NCBI GenBank assembly: GCA_043743785.1
Contig: JAYTVW010000001.1
Span: 1-64,000 of the forward strand
Direction: 5' to 3'
Length of the DNA stretch: 64,000 bases
DNA from: JAQTNA01 sp043743785
GTDB taxonomy: Bacteria; Pseudomonadota; Gammaproteobacteria; Burkholderiales; Rhodocyclaceae
The position numbers and the translations under genes were made by a program. Positions 9,397 through 17,787 of this stretch are shown here, piece by piece. A model generated the notes under the pieces. The model was not told the origin of the DNA. It saw only the letters and a list, made by a program, of their open reading frames with translations, and ran no database searches. Positions within the stretch are counted from its first letter, which is position 1; each line of letters starts with the position of its first letter.

Positions 9397-12093
9397 CTAG
9401 GTTTCCTGATGTCTGCCGCTGCCCGCTGCCTTCAGGGCGGCGAGTGCCGCCTCGAAATCCAGGGCGCGAATATTGTTTTCGATCTTGCGGGAGTCGAGGG
9501 GAAAACCTGCTGCGAGAAAGCCTGGATGGGTATCCAGCCACTTCACCGCCGCCATGTCACCTTCTTCCAGCAGGGCATGCAGGTGCAGGCGGAAATCCTC
9601 AACTATTTCCGGCGCGACTTGGATCCCCTGCTCCTGCCGGGGTTTCGGTAGCTTGAGTTCCAGTTGCCCCAGCAAGGCCGTGAGCGGCGCTTGCAGTGCG
9701 CTGAGTTGGTTCTGGAGGACTTGGCGGGGTTGGTGAGTCCGGATTGCGGCCTCGATATTCGTGGCCAACTGCTGGATGGTGCTCGCCCCGATGTTGCCCG
9801 ACACGCCCTTCAGGGTGTGGGCAAGGCGCTCTGCGGTATCCCAATCGAGATCCTTCAAGGCGCGGGAAATAGCGCCGATGGCGGTCGTTTGGCCTGCCAG
9901 GAAGCGGCTCAACATCTCAAGGTAAGCCTGCTTCTTGCCCGCGACACGGCGCAGGCCCTTGTCCATATCCAGTCCATCGATATCCCGGGGCAGGTCGATA
10001 TTTTCCACGGCGCCGGATATTGCCGGCTCGGCGCTACTTCCCGGCCGCCCTGGTAGCCATTTCAGCAGCACCCGCCATAAGTCGTCCGGATCGAAGGGCT
10101 TGGTGATCTGGTCGTTCATGCCCGCCGCGATGTAACGCGCCCGGTCGCCTTGCAGGGCATTGGCTGTCATGGCAATCACGGGAAGTTTTTTGAAGCGGGC
10201 TTCCTTGCGGATTTCCACGGTGGCGCTAATGCCGTCCATCACCGGCATCTGTATATCCATCAAGACCAAGTCATAGTCGGATGTGCCGAGCTTGTCCAGG
10301 GCGATTCGGCCATTCTCGGCAAGGTCAACCCTGCAGCCTGCGTCAGCCAATAGCTCGCTTGCTACCTGCTGATTGAGGTCGTTGTCCTCCACCAGAAGAA
10401 TACGGGCACCCTTGAGGGGGAATATATGGTTTTGGATATCCTTCGGCGTCGCCGACGTGGTGCGGGTCGCTTCCTCCCCGCCGTTCAGAATGCGCAGTAC
10501 GCAATCAAATAGTGCCGAAGCGCCGACGGGCTTGATCAGCACGTCTTCGATACCAGCCTTCTCGGCACCGTCGAGGGCTTTCTCCCGACCGAAGGCGGTG
10601 ACCAGGATGAGGTGCGGAATATGACTGAGCAGGCATTCCTGCAATAGCCTGGCCGTCTCCAGACCGTCCATGTCCGGCATCTGCCCGTCAAGAAATACAA
10701 TCGCGTAGGGGGCGTCCTCGGCTTCGGCCCGATCCACGGCGCTGAGCGCGGCCCTGCCGGACTCCACCTCGTCCGTCCTGAAACCCAGGCTGGCGAGCTG
10801 CTCGCACAGCATCAGGCGGGCGTGCGGGTTGTCATCCACGATCAGCACCCGTTTGCCCTGTAAATGTGACGCCAGGCGCAGTGTGGGTTTGGGGTTCAGG
10901 CACTTGCCAAGACGGGCGGTGAACCAGAAGGTGCTGCCCACGCCGGGCGCGCTGATGACGTCCGCCTGGCCCCCCATGAGTTCCGCCATTTTCCTGGAAA
11001 TGGCCAGCCCCAGACCGGTGCCACCGAACTGGCGGGTAGTCGAGGCGTCTGCCTGGGAAAAACTCTGGAAAAGCTGCGCCATCTGCTCTGCCGTCATGCC
11101 GATGCCGGTATCACGCACTGCGCAGTACAGCAGAACATCTGTTTCAGTCTGTTCCTGAATGCGCACGATGATGTCGATCTCCCCCTGCTCGGTAAACTTG
11201 ATGGCGTTGTTGGCGTAATTGATGAGAATCTGCCCCAGCCGCAGGGGATCGCCGATCAGATTGAGCGGCACGCTCTTGTCCACATCGAAGAACAGCTCCA
11301 GTCCCTTGTCGGCGGTCTTGACCGCAATGAGATTGGCGACGTTGTCGAGGACTTTCTCCATGTCGAATTCGGTTTGTTCGACCGTCAACTTGCCGGCCTC
11401 GATTTTCGAAAAATCCAGGATGTCGTTGATGATGCCGAGAAGATGTTGGCCGGCACGCATGATCTTGCCGATGTAATCCCGCTGGCGAGGGGACAGCTCG
11501 GTTTTCAGGGCCAAGTAGGACATGCCGATGATGGCGTTCATTGGCGTACGGATTTCGTGACTCATGCTGGACAGAAATTCCGACTTGGCCAGGTTGGCTT
11601 GTTCCGCGCTATAGCGGGCCTTTTCCAACTCGACGTTTCTTTCCTGCAGCAGCGCATCCAGCGGCCGGTGCTCTGCGTCCAGACTCTCGTCCTGGTCGAT
11701 CAGCAGGTAGCCGATAGGGATATCTTGCGCATCCTGCAGTGCCTTGACCGAAACCCGCACTGGCAGGCGCTGCCCGTCCTTGCGGATGTAGCAGAGGGCG
11801 CAGCTGTCCGCGGCACCATCAGCGCCGATGCCGGGTGTGGCCAGGCGCACCAGGGACGGATTGCTCATCGGTTCGGAAATCCCGGCTAGAGTGAGTTTGT
11901 TTACCGCCTCAGCCGACGTGTACCCCAGCCTGCGTTCGGCCCCTGCACTGATTGCCTGAATCCGGCCCTGCGCATCGGTGGTGATACCGGAAAAGAATGG
12001 ACTGCTGAAAATCGCCTTCTGCAGAACGTCTGTTTCTCGCAGAGGTTGTTGCTGCTTAAGTCCGGCCAGATCTGACATGTCTTCGGTCACCAT
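9397..12093 (-). CDS. PAS-containing hybrid histidine kinase with two receivers and an HPt (BarA-like layout)
   Basis: About 898 residues. Order: a PAS-like sensor (FSSPFFSGITTDAQGRIQAIS, read as two blocks, to the KDGQRLPVRVSV region), a coiled coil, HisKA (SMSHEIRTPMNAIIG), HATPase (NNAIKFT, DTGIGM, GTGLGLAIS), a degenerate-looking first receiver (VLIVDDNPHAR, VFLDGQMPDMDG), a second receiver (ILLVEDNDLNQ, VLMDIQMPVMDG, TKPFDP) and an HPt (LAHTLKGVSGNIGAS). ATG at 12093 is chosen because AGGA precedes it; an in-frame upstream start at 12126 has none. It has no obvious membrane segment, so it may sense an intracellular cue. Its REC2-HPt half is paralogous to the gene at 2-1402. Confidence 0.92.
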   Translation of the reverse strand: MVTEDMSDLAGLKQQQPLRETDVLQKAIFSSPFFSGITTDAQGRIQAISAGAERRLGYTSAEAVNKLTLAGISEPMSNPSLVRLATPGIGADGAADSCALCYIRKDGQRLPVRVSVKALQDAQDIPIGYLLIDQDESLDAEHRPLDALLQERNVELEKARYSAEQANLAKSEFLSSMSHEIRTPMNAIIGMSYLALKTELSPRQRDYIGKIMRAGQHLLGIINDILDFSKIEAGKLTVEQTEFDMEKVLDNVANLIAVKTADKGLELFFDVDKSVPLNLIGDPLRLGQILINYANNAIKFTEQGEIDIIVRIQEQTETDVLLYCAVRDTGIGMTAEQMAQLFQSFSQADASTTRQFGGTGLGLAISRKMAELMGGQADVISAPGVGSTFWFTARLGKCLNPKPTLRLASHLQGKRVLIVDDNPHARLMLCEQLASLGFRTDEVESGRAALSAVDRAEAEDAPYAIVFLDGQMPDMDGLETARLLQECLLSHIPHLILVTAFGREKALDGAEKAGIEDVLIKPVGASALFDCVLRILNGGEEATRTTSATPKDIQNHIFPLKGARILLVEDNDLNQQVASELLADAGCRVDLAENGRIALDKLGTSDYDLVLMDIQMPVMDGISATVEIRKEARFKKLPVIAMTANALQGDRARYIAAGMNDQITKPFDPDDLWRVLLKWLPGRPGSSAEPAISGAVENIDLPRDIDGLDMDKGLRRVAGKKQAYLEMLSRFLAGQTTAIGAISRALKDLDWDTAERLAHTLKGVSGNIGASTIQQLATNIEAAIRTHQPRQVLQNQLSALQAPLTALLGQLELKLPKPRQEQGIQVAPEIVEDFRLHLHALLEEGDMAAVKWLDTHPGFLAAGFPLDSRKIENNIRALDFEAALAALKAAGSGRHQET

Positions 12094-12419
12094 GAAATTC
12101 CTGTCAATCCTGCATGAAGCACCCATGTCTCCTTGGCGGTGCCAGATCAGCCAACAAGTGCAATCCCGGTGATCCTAGCCACCGGGGAAAAACAGTCTGT
12201 ACGTTGGGCAACACGCTTGTGGGACGTGCCGCGAATTCACCCTATATACAAATATGCAATGGACTACCAAGTTTGTTTGCTGTGTTTGGTGGCGCACAGA
12301 CGGTAACTGAATAATCGAATATTATTCTCTCCGATGTTTTATTAAACATGGCAGTCTATATATGCATTTGTTGAATAGATTGTGTCGGGGTAGTTAACTT
12401 AAACACAGGGGTGTTAATC
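12094..12419. promoter_or_regulatory. Divergent AT-rich intergenic region between the hybrid kinase and the H-NS-like gene
   Basis: About 326 bp without a credible gene. The half next to the H-NS-like gene (about 12240-12410) is much more AT-rich than the surroundings (runs such as AATATTATTCTC and TATATATGCATT), which fits a promoter or an autoregulated H-NS site. No exact -35/-10 pair is asserted. Confidence 0.4.
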
Positions 12420-12752
12420 ATGACGGAAACGTCTTCATATGCAGAACTTCATGCCCGCATTACGGAATTGGAGCATCAGGCGGCGGCCCGTCGGCGCCAC
12501 GAGGTTTCTGTCGCCATCGTTGAAATCAAGCGCCGCATGGCGGATTTGGGCTTGACGGCGGAAGATCTTGGCGAGAAGGCCACGGGTGCCAATCATTCCT
12601 TCGGCAGCGGTGTTGCCAAATACCATGACCTTAAATCGGATATGACGTGGTCCGGGCACGGCCGCGCCCCCAGTTGGCTTGTCACCGCAGAGGCAGCGGG
12701 GCACTCCCGCGCCGAATTCGAAATCAATCCCTTTGCTTCCGTGGACGACTGA
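12420..12752 (+). CDS. H-NS family nucleoid-associated regulator
   Basis: 110 residues. An N-terminal helical, coiled-coil-like oligomerisation region (YAELHARITELEHQAAARRR) is followed by a linker and the C-terminal DNA-binding core TWSGHGRAPSWL, the signature loop of H-NS/BpH3-type proteins that inserts into the minor groove of AT-rich DNA. Such proteins silence horizontally acquired AT-rich genes. ATG at 12420 follows AGGGG; a GTG nine bases upstream is in frame but less likely. It is monocistronic, with an AT-rich upstream region that could be its own target. Confidence 0.9.
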   Translation: MTETSSYAELHARITELEHQAAARRRHEVSVAIVEIKRRMADLGLTAEDLGEKATGANHSFGSGVAKYHDLKSDMTWSGHGRAPSWLVTAEAAGHSRAEFEINPFASVDD

Positions 12753-12854
12753 AGCGGGTCTTGTTTTCCGGTTTCTGTGTTGGATAGCGTACATACAGGC
12801 AGATCCGCGACGGCCATACTCGGGCCTGCAAATCAGCCAACTTTGGAGAAACAA

Positions 12855-13334
12855 ATGAAAAAACTACTCATGCTTGCGGCTATTTCCAGCGCTCTCGTGG
12901 CCGTTCCGGCCAGTGCCCAGTTTTACGTGGGCGCCGGCGCGGGCGCGGCGCGGACAGACTCCAATGAAACTTCCTGGAAGGCCTACGCCGGTTATCAGTT
13001 CACGCCGATCGTGGGTATGGAAGTGGGCTACAACGACCTGGGCCAGAATCGTGGCGCCAGAGTCGAGACCTGGACCCTGGCCTTGACGGGCACCTTGCCC
13101 CTGAATGAGCAATGGTCCCTGCTGGCAGAAGTGGGTGCCTCCCAGAATCGCTCCCACTTCCTTGAGGCGAGCAGCAAGACGGACCTGCTTCTCGGTCTGG
13201 GCGTGGGCTACAGCTTCAACAAGAATGTGGCCATGCGCCTTCAGTATGAGGAATTCGGCAAGCTGTCCAGCGTGGGTACCGGGGATAACCCCAACGGCAA
13301 GAACGTGGGCCTGAGCGTGAAATACCTGTTCTAA
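12855..13334 (+). CDS. Small outer-membrane beta-barrel protein (OmpX/OmpA-transmembrane-like)
   Basis: 159 residues from the ATG preceded by GGAGAAACAA. A clear signal peptide (MLAAISSALVAVPASA) is cut before QFYVGAGAGAAR. The mature part alternates hydrophobic and polar residues in strands (YAGYQFTPIVGMEVGYNDL, LLLGLGVGYSFNKNVAMRL) and ends with an aromatic-terminated strand (VGLSVKYLF), as expected for insertion by the BAM machinery. An eight-stranded barrel is likely. A strong terminator follows directly. The specific role (adhesion, stress, porin-like) cannot be told from sequence. Confidence 0.88.
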   Translation: MKKLLMLAAISSALVAVPASAQFYVGAGAGAARTDSNETSWKAYAGYQFTPIVGMEVGYNDLGQNRGARVETWTLALTGTLPLNEQWSLLAEVGASQNRSHFLEASSKTDLLLGLGVGYSFNKNVAMRLQYEEFGKLSSVGTGDNPNGKNVGLSVKYLF

Positions 13335-13352
13335 GAAACCAGGGTGCCGAAG

Positions 13353-13377
13353 AGCCGGGATATTTCCCGGCTTTTTT
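13353..13377 (+). terminator. Rho-independent terminator after the outer-membrane barrel gene
   Basis: AGCCGGGA and TCCCGGCT form a perfect 8-bp stem around a 4-base loop, followed by a T-run. It begins 18 bp after the stop codon of the OmpX-like gene. Confidence 0.9.
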
Positions 13378-13468
13378 GTGTCCTGCCGTGCGGTCCTGTG
13401 TTCGCTGACGAACGGTGGCGTATTGACCTTGCTGTCATGCTGGGTTCCGGACAACAGGGAGCATTGAA

Positions 13469-14053
13469 ATGACCGAACTGACAGTCTTGGGCGTCGTGGG
13501 AAGTTTGCGCAAGGAGTCCTACAACCGCTACGCCCTCAAAGCGGCACAAAAACTGGTACCGGAAGGCATGCAACTGGATCTGGTGGAACTCCACGGTATA
13601 CCCGTCTTCAATCAGGACGAGGAAATGACACCGCCGGCCACGGTTGTGGAATTCAAGCGCCAGATTCTGGCGGCGGACGCCATCCTGTTCGCCGTGCCGG
13701 AGTACAACTATTCGCTGCCGGGCGGTCTCAAGAACGCCATTGACTGGGCCTCCCGACCCTATGGCAACAGCGCTTGGGCAGGAAAACCTGCCGCCATGAT
13801 GGGGGTTTCCGCAGGCGCCTTCGGTACGGTCCGCGCCCAGCATCAATTGCGGCAAATCCTGGTTTGCCTCGATATGTCGGTGGTCAATCAACCGGAAGTA
13901 ATGATTGGCCAGGCCCCCCAGCGCTTTGATGCGGAGGGCCGGCTGAGCGATGAAACAACACGAAAATTCATCCGCAAGCTATTGGTGGCACTGCAGCATC
14001 TGACGCAGGCGAGTCGCCACCGGGGCGACTGTGCATATGCCCATTGCGCGTAA
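13469..14053 (+). CDS. NAD(P)H-dependent FMN reductase (chromate/quinone reductase family)
   Basis: 194 residues, normal for the flavodoxin-like NADPH-dependent FMN reductases (ChrR/YieF type). The FMN phosphate loop is GSLRKESYNR at residues 11-20, and the flavin-binding motif is PEYNYSLPGGLKNAIDW near residue 78. Members transfer electrons from NAD(P)H to quinones, chromate or azo dyes and protect against redox stress. A ribosome site (ACAGGGAGC) precedes the ATG. It is followed at 43 bp by cbpA; co-transcription is possible. Confidence 0.92.
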   Translation: MTELTVLGVVGSLRKESYNRYALKAAQKLVPEGMQLDLVELHGIPVFNQDEEMTPPATVVEFKRQILAADAILFAVPEYNYSLPGGLKNAIDWASRPYGNSAWAGKPAAMMGVSAGAFGTVRAQHQLRQILVCLDMSVVNQPEVMIGQAPQRFDAEGRLSDETTRKFIRKLLVALQHLTQASRHRGDCAYAHCA

Positions 14054-14096
14054 TCGAGTGCTGCGATTTTTGACGCCCTGACCAGCGGGAATCTTC

Positions 14097-15038
14097 ATGG
14101 AATTCAGAGATTATTACCAGATCATGGGTGTGCCGCGGGATGCGACCCAGGACGAAATCAAGCGGGTCTATCGCCAGTTGGCCCGCAAGTACCATCCGGA
14201 TGTCAGCAAACTGCCGGATGCCGAGCAGCGCTTCAAGGAGCTTGGTGAGGCCTACGCTGTGCTCAAGGACCTGGAAAAGCGCGCGGCTTACGATCAATTG
14301 GGCAAGGACTGGAAATCCGGCCAGGAATTCCGACCGCCGCCGGGTTGGAATGACGGCTTCGAGTTTTCCGGTGACGGTTCCAGCGCGCGCCAGGCGGCTG
14401 ACTTCAGTGATTTTTTTGAGTCCCTGTATGGACGAGGTGGGGGCGGACAGAGCCATGGCGGCTTTAACGGGCGTGGCGAAGACCATCACGCCAAGGTAAG
14501 CATCTCCCTGGAAGATGCCTATGCCGGGGCTGTGCGGACCATCACCCTGCACACGCCGGAAGCCGATGCCCAGGGCCGGGTGAGCATGCGCCCCCATAAG
14601 CTTAACGTGAGCATTCCGCGGGGAGTCTGCGCCGGCCAGCATATCCGGCTGGCGGGGCAGGGGGCTCCGGGAGTCGGGCAGGGCAAGCCCGGGGATCTTT
14701 ACCTGGAAATCGAGTTTCATGCCCATGCCCATTACCGCATCGACAAGCGGGACGTGTACCTGGATTTGCCGACTGCGCCCTGGGAGGCGGCCATGGGTGC
14801 CACGGTGAAAGTGCCGACGCCGGGCGGTGTGGTGGAGTTGAAGATACCGGCTGGCTCCGGGACCGATAGCAAGCTGCGCCTGAAGGGGCGGGGCATCCCG
14901 GGAACGACACCGGGGGACTTGTTTGTGGTGCTCCATGTCGCCCTGCCGCCGGCGGGTACGGAGGCGGCAAATGCGTTCTACCTTTACATGGCTGACCAGT
15001 TCCCCTCCTTCCAGCCCCGCGCCGGACTCGGCGTGTAA
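14097..15038 (+). CDS. cbpA: Curved-DNA-binding DnaJ-class co-chaperone
   Basis: 313 residues. The N-terminal J domain has the diagnostic HPD at residues 33-35 (RKYHPDVSK), then a Gly/Phe-poor linker and two beta-barrel substrate-binding domains, without the zinc-finger block of DnaJ. This is the class B layout of CbpA. It stimulates DnaK ATPase and, in E. coli, binds the nucleoid in stationary phase. The gene immediately downstream is its modulator cbpM, which supports the name. Confidence 0.95.
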   Translation: MEFRDYYQIMGVPRDATQDEIKRVYRQLARKYHPDVSKLPDAEQRFKELGEAYAVLKDLEKRAAYDQLGKDWKSGQEFRPPPGWNDGFEFSGDGSSARQAADFSDFFESLYGRGGGGQSHGGFNGRGEDHHAKVSISLEDAYAGAVRTITLHTPEADAQGRVSMRPHKLNVSIPRGVCAGQHIRLAGQGAPGVGQGKPGDLYLEIEFHAHAHYRIDKRDVYLDLPTAPWEAAMGATVKVPTPGGVVELKIPAGSGTDSKLRLKGRGIPGTTPGDLFVVLHVALPPAGTEAANAFYLYMADQFPSFQPRAGLGV

Positions 15039-15055
15039 CCGTGGAGAACCAGAAA

Positions 15056-15361
15056 ATGCTCCCCCAACTGAGTAGTGCCATCCTCGAGGATTTCACCGAA
15101 CTGACCCTGGCCGAAGTCAGCCGGGCCTGTGCCGTAAATGTGGATTGCATCGTCGAGCTGGTGCAGGAAGGCGTTCTTGCGCCCCTTGGGCGGGAACCCC
15201 ATCGCTGGCGTTTCAGCGGCATCCACATGGGGCGCGCCCGGGTGGCCCTGCGTTTACAACGGGATCTCGGGGTAAATTTCGCCGGAGCTGCCTTGGTTCT
15301 GCAATTGCTGGAAGAGATGGACACCCTGCGCTCAAGGCTGAGGATCGCCGGCAGTGCCTGA
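15056..15361 (+). CDS. cbpM: Chaperone modulator of CbpA (MerR-like fold)
   Basis: 101 residues from ATG 15056, exactly the length of the E. coli protein, with GGAG placed nine bases upstream. A GTG at 15041 would add five residues. The sequence is helical with the family pattern LAEVSRACAVNVDCIVELVQEG, then WRFSGIHMGRARVALRLQRDLGVNFAGAALVLQLLEE. CbpM binds the J domain of CbpA and inhibits both its DnaK-stimulating and DNA-binding activities. It lies 17 bp after cbpA. Confidence 0.9.
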   Translation: MLPQLSSAILEDFTELTLAEVSRACAVNVDCIVELVQEGVLAPLGREPHRWRFSGIHMGRARVALRLQRDLGVNFAGAALVLQLLEEMDTLRSRLRIAGSA

Positions 15362-15522
15362 AAGGCCGCCGGGGGCAGCCCCTCCCGCTTTTCCCGTGGT
15401 ATTTCTCCCTTGTGTTCCTTGCCGAACAGAGTCCCGTCGGAGAATCGGAAATAATTGATTTACAGGTGATTTATCCCGGAATGTTTCTGCGGACAAGAGC
15501 CTGGACTATCGGGAGAAAAGCG

Positions 15523-15999
15523 ATGCAGCACGCTAGCCTTCAATTCACGCTTGCCGGAAGCCGTCTGGTGGTAGCGCTTGTTCTCGCCAGTGCCTTGGTC
15601 ATCGCGCCGGCCCCCGCTTTCGCCGCAGCTCCGCCTGCCCACAAGGACCGGGCGGAGCTGCGCATCCAGGACATGCACGGGAAACTGAAAATTACCGAAG
15701 CCGAGGAAGTCCAGTGGAGCGCGGTCGCCCAGGTAATGCGGGAAAACGCGAAGATCATGGACACCTTGACCCAGTCCAGACAGGATCATGCCAAGGACGC
15801 CACGGCAGTGGACGATCTCAAGTCCTACGGTGAAATCGCCGAAGCCCATGCGGAAGGCCTCAGGAAACTCACCCCGGTATTTGCCACCTTGTACGCCGGC
15901 ATGTCGGATGCCCAGAAACTCCAGGCGGATGGCTTGTTCCGCCATGGCGAGCGCAAGCACATGCGCAAGCATGCCAACAAGGCTGCCCCCGCCAAGTGA
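15523..15999 (+). CDS. Secreted helical protein, possibly Spy/LTXXQ-like
   Basis: 158 residues, with the ATG following GGGAGAAAAG. A signal peptide (VVALVLASALVIAPAPAFA) precedes an all-helical, charged mature part: MHGKLKITEAEEVQWSAVAQVMRE, then LTPVFATLYAGMSDAQKLQADGLF. The latter resembles the LTxxQ helices of periplasmic Spy/CpxP-type chaperones. The C-terminus is His/Lys rich (HGERKHMRKHANK), perhaps metal binding. Function is inferred from pattern only. The 161 bp upstream contain no gene. Confidence 0.7.
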   Translation: MQHASLQFTLAGSRLVVALVLASALVIAPAPAFAAAPPAHKDRAELRIQDMHGKLKITEAEEVQWSAVAQVMRENAKIMDTLTQSRQDHAKDATAVDDLKSYGEIAEAHAEGLRKLTPVFATLYAGMSDAQKLQADGLFRHGERKHMRKHANKAAPAK

Positions 16000-16066
16000 G
16001 TCCACGCTTGACCTTCCGGCTCAGGGAGGCGCAGTGGGCCGGGCAATCCAGGAAGGAAAATACAAA

Positions 16067-16348
16067 ATGAAATCCTTGTTTCGGCAAGCAGGCGTGCTGG
16101 CGCTGGTCGTTGCGGCCATGGCCAGCGGGTCCGCTTTTGCAGCAAAAAACGACAGGCATGGCCGTGGCAACCCCCATGCGGATCATGGTCAATGGGACGG
16201 GCGCGGTGAGCAAAATCGCCATCGCCATTACTACCGGCAGCCCTATGTGTATGCCCAGCCGGTGTACGTTCCCCCTCCGGTCTATTACGCACCCCAACCG
16301 TCCCCCGGGATAAGCCTGTTTTTCCCCCTGGACGCACGCCACCGTTGA
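16067..16348 (+). CDS. Small secreted His/Tyr/Pro-rich protein
   Basis: 93 residues from an ATG preceded by GGAAGGAA. A signal peptide (GVLALVVAAMASGSAFA) leads to a basic His-rich stretch (DRHGRGNPHADHGQWDGRG) and a Tyr/Pro-rich segment (PVYVPPPVYYAPQP), ending with a short hydrophobic tail. Such proteins are common as uncharacterised exported proteins; nothing in the sequence shows an enzyme. Metal binding by the His-rich part is a possibility only. Confidence 0.7.
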   Translation: MKSLFRQAGVLALVVAAMASGSAFAAKNDRHGRGNPHADHGQWDGRGEQNRHRHYYRQPYVYAQPVYVPPPVYYAPQPSPGISLFFPLDARHR

Positions 16349-16353
16349 GGGTG

Positions 16354-16409
16354 CGTGAATAGCCTATGGAAAAGGCCGGTTTTCCGGCCTTTTCCATGGG
16401 CTATTCACG
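16354..16409. terminator. Bidirectional terminator between convergent genes
   Basis: A long near-perfect inverted repeat: CGTGAATAGCC then ATGGAAAAGGCCGG, a TTTT loop, and the complementary arm back to GGCTATTCACG. A T-run sits on each side of the inner stem. It lies between the small secreted protein (+) and enolase (-). Confidence 0.88.
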
Positions 16410-16451
16410 TGGAGAGATGCCGTTGCCTGTAGAGTGCTCCTGTTTGATGGA

Positions 16452-17720
16452 TCAGCCCCCGAATTCAGCCGCATCCCCCAGTTCCGCCTCGATTTCCAAC
16501 AGGCGGTTGTACTTGGCGATGCGCTCGGAACGGCACAGGGAGCCGGTCTTGATTTGTCCGCCGCCCATGGCCACGGCGAAGTCCGCCATGAAGGCGTCTT
16601 CTGTCTCGCCGGAGCGGTGGGAGATGACAAAGCCCCAGCCCGCCCTGCGGCATAGATGAATGGCCGTGACCGTCTCGCTCACGGTGCCGATCTGGTTGAG
16701 CTTGATGAGGGCCGCATTGCAGGTCTTTTCCTGAATGCCGCGGGCAATGAATTTTGGATTGGTGACCAGATTGTCATCGCCAACGATCTGGATGCGGGTG
16801 CCCATTTGTGCCGTCATGCGGGCGAAGCCCGCCCAGTCGTCTTCCGCCAGGCCGTCCTCGATGGAAACGATGGGGTAGCGCTGCACCCAGTCCGCAAAGA
16901 GGGTGATCATCTCGTCGCTGGTTTTCTGGCCGCCGCCGCTGCGCTCCAGGGAATAGATGCCGTCCCGGTGGAATGAGCTGGCAGCAGGGTCAAGGGCGAG
17001 GGCGATGTCTTCTCCCGGACGATAGCCGGCGAGTTCGATGGCCGCCACGATGAGTTGGCAGGCTTCCTCATTGCCCCCCTTGAGCTGAGGCGCGAATCCT
17101 CCCTCGTCGCCGACGGCGGTGGCGTAGCCTTTTTTGTGCAGGAGTTTTTTCAGCGTCTGGAAGGTTTCCGCGCCGTAGCGCAGGGCTTCGGCAAAGGTCG
17201 GCGCTCCCCGGGGCACGATCATGAATTCCTGGAAGTCCAGACTGCTGTCGGCATGCTTGCCGCCGTTCAGTACGTTCATCATGGGCACCGGCAGATGGAC
17301 GGTGCCAACCCCTCCCAGATAGGCGTAGAGCGGCAGGCCGCAGGACTGGGCTGCGGCCCGGGCCACGGCCTGGGAAACCCCCAGGATGGCGTTGGCGCCC
17401 AGCCGTGACTTGTTTTCGGTGCCATCCAATTCGATCAGGGCGGCATCAATGGCGCTTTGGTTCATGGCCGCTTGGCCCATCAGGGCTGCGGCGATCTCCG
17501 TATTCACGTTCTGTACGGCAGTCAACACCCCTTTGCCGTCGTAGCGGGCGGCATCGCCATCCCGCAACTCGGTGGCTTCATTGGCCCCCGTCGAGGCACC
17601 CGATGGCACGGAGGCCAATCCCTCCGTGCCATCGTCGAGGGTCACGGCGACGCGCACCGTGGGGAAGCCGCGGGAATCCAGAATCTCCAGGGCGGAAATA
17701 CGTTTGATGCAGGCGGACAT
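16452..17720 (-). CDS. eno: Enolase
   Basis: 422 residues from the ATG following AAAAGGAAAAGACC; upstream in-frame extensions are not needed. Family motifs: the mobile loop SGASTGANEA, AILGVSQAVARAAA, GDEGGFAPQL with an acid/base Glu, metal ligands in SIEDGLAEDDW and GDDNLVTNP, the catalytic Lys in KLNQIGTVSET, and the SHRSGETEDAFMADFAV signature. It converts 2-phosphoglycerate to phosphoenolpyruvate in glycolysis and gluconeogenesis. It stands alone rather than behind pyrG/kdsA. About 15-20 residues at the C-terminus match the usual end, so it is complete. Confidence 0.97.
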   Translation of the reverse strand: MSACIKRISALEILDSRGFPTVRVAVTLDDGTEGLASVPSGASTGANEATELRDGDAARYDGKGVLTAVQNVNTEIAAALMGQAAMNQSAIDAALIELDGTENKSRLGANAILGVSQAVARAAAQSCGLPLYAYLGGVGTVHLPVPMMNVLNGGKHADSSLDFQEFMIVPRGAPTFAEALRYGAETFQTLKKLLHKKGYATAVGDEGGFAPQLKGGNEEACQLIVAAIELAGYRPGEDIALALDPAASSFHRDGIYSLERSGGGQKTSDEMITLFADWVQRYPIVSIEDGLAEDDWAGFARMTAQMGTRIQIVGDDNLVTNPKFIARGIQEKTCNAALIKLNQIGTVSETVTAIHLCRRAGWGFVISHRSGETEDAFMADFAVAMGGGQIKTGSLCRSERIAKYNRLLEIEAELGDAAEFGG

Positions 17721-17787
17721 GGTCTTTTCCTTTTGGGGTGAGCGGGCAATAAGGAGCGGATTGACGGGCGACAGGATGGTGGAGGAC

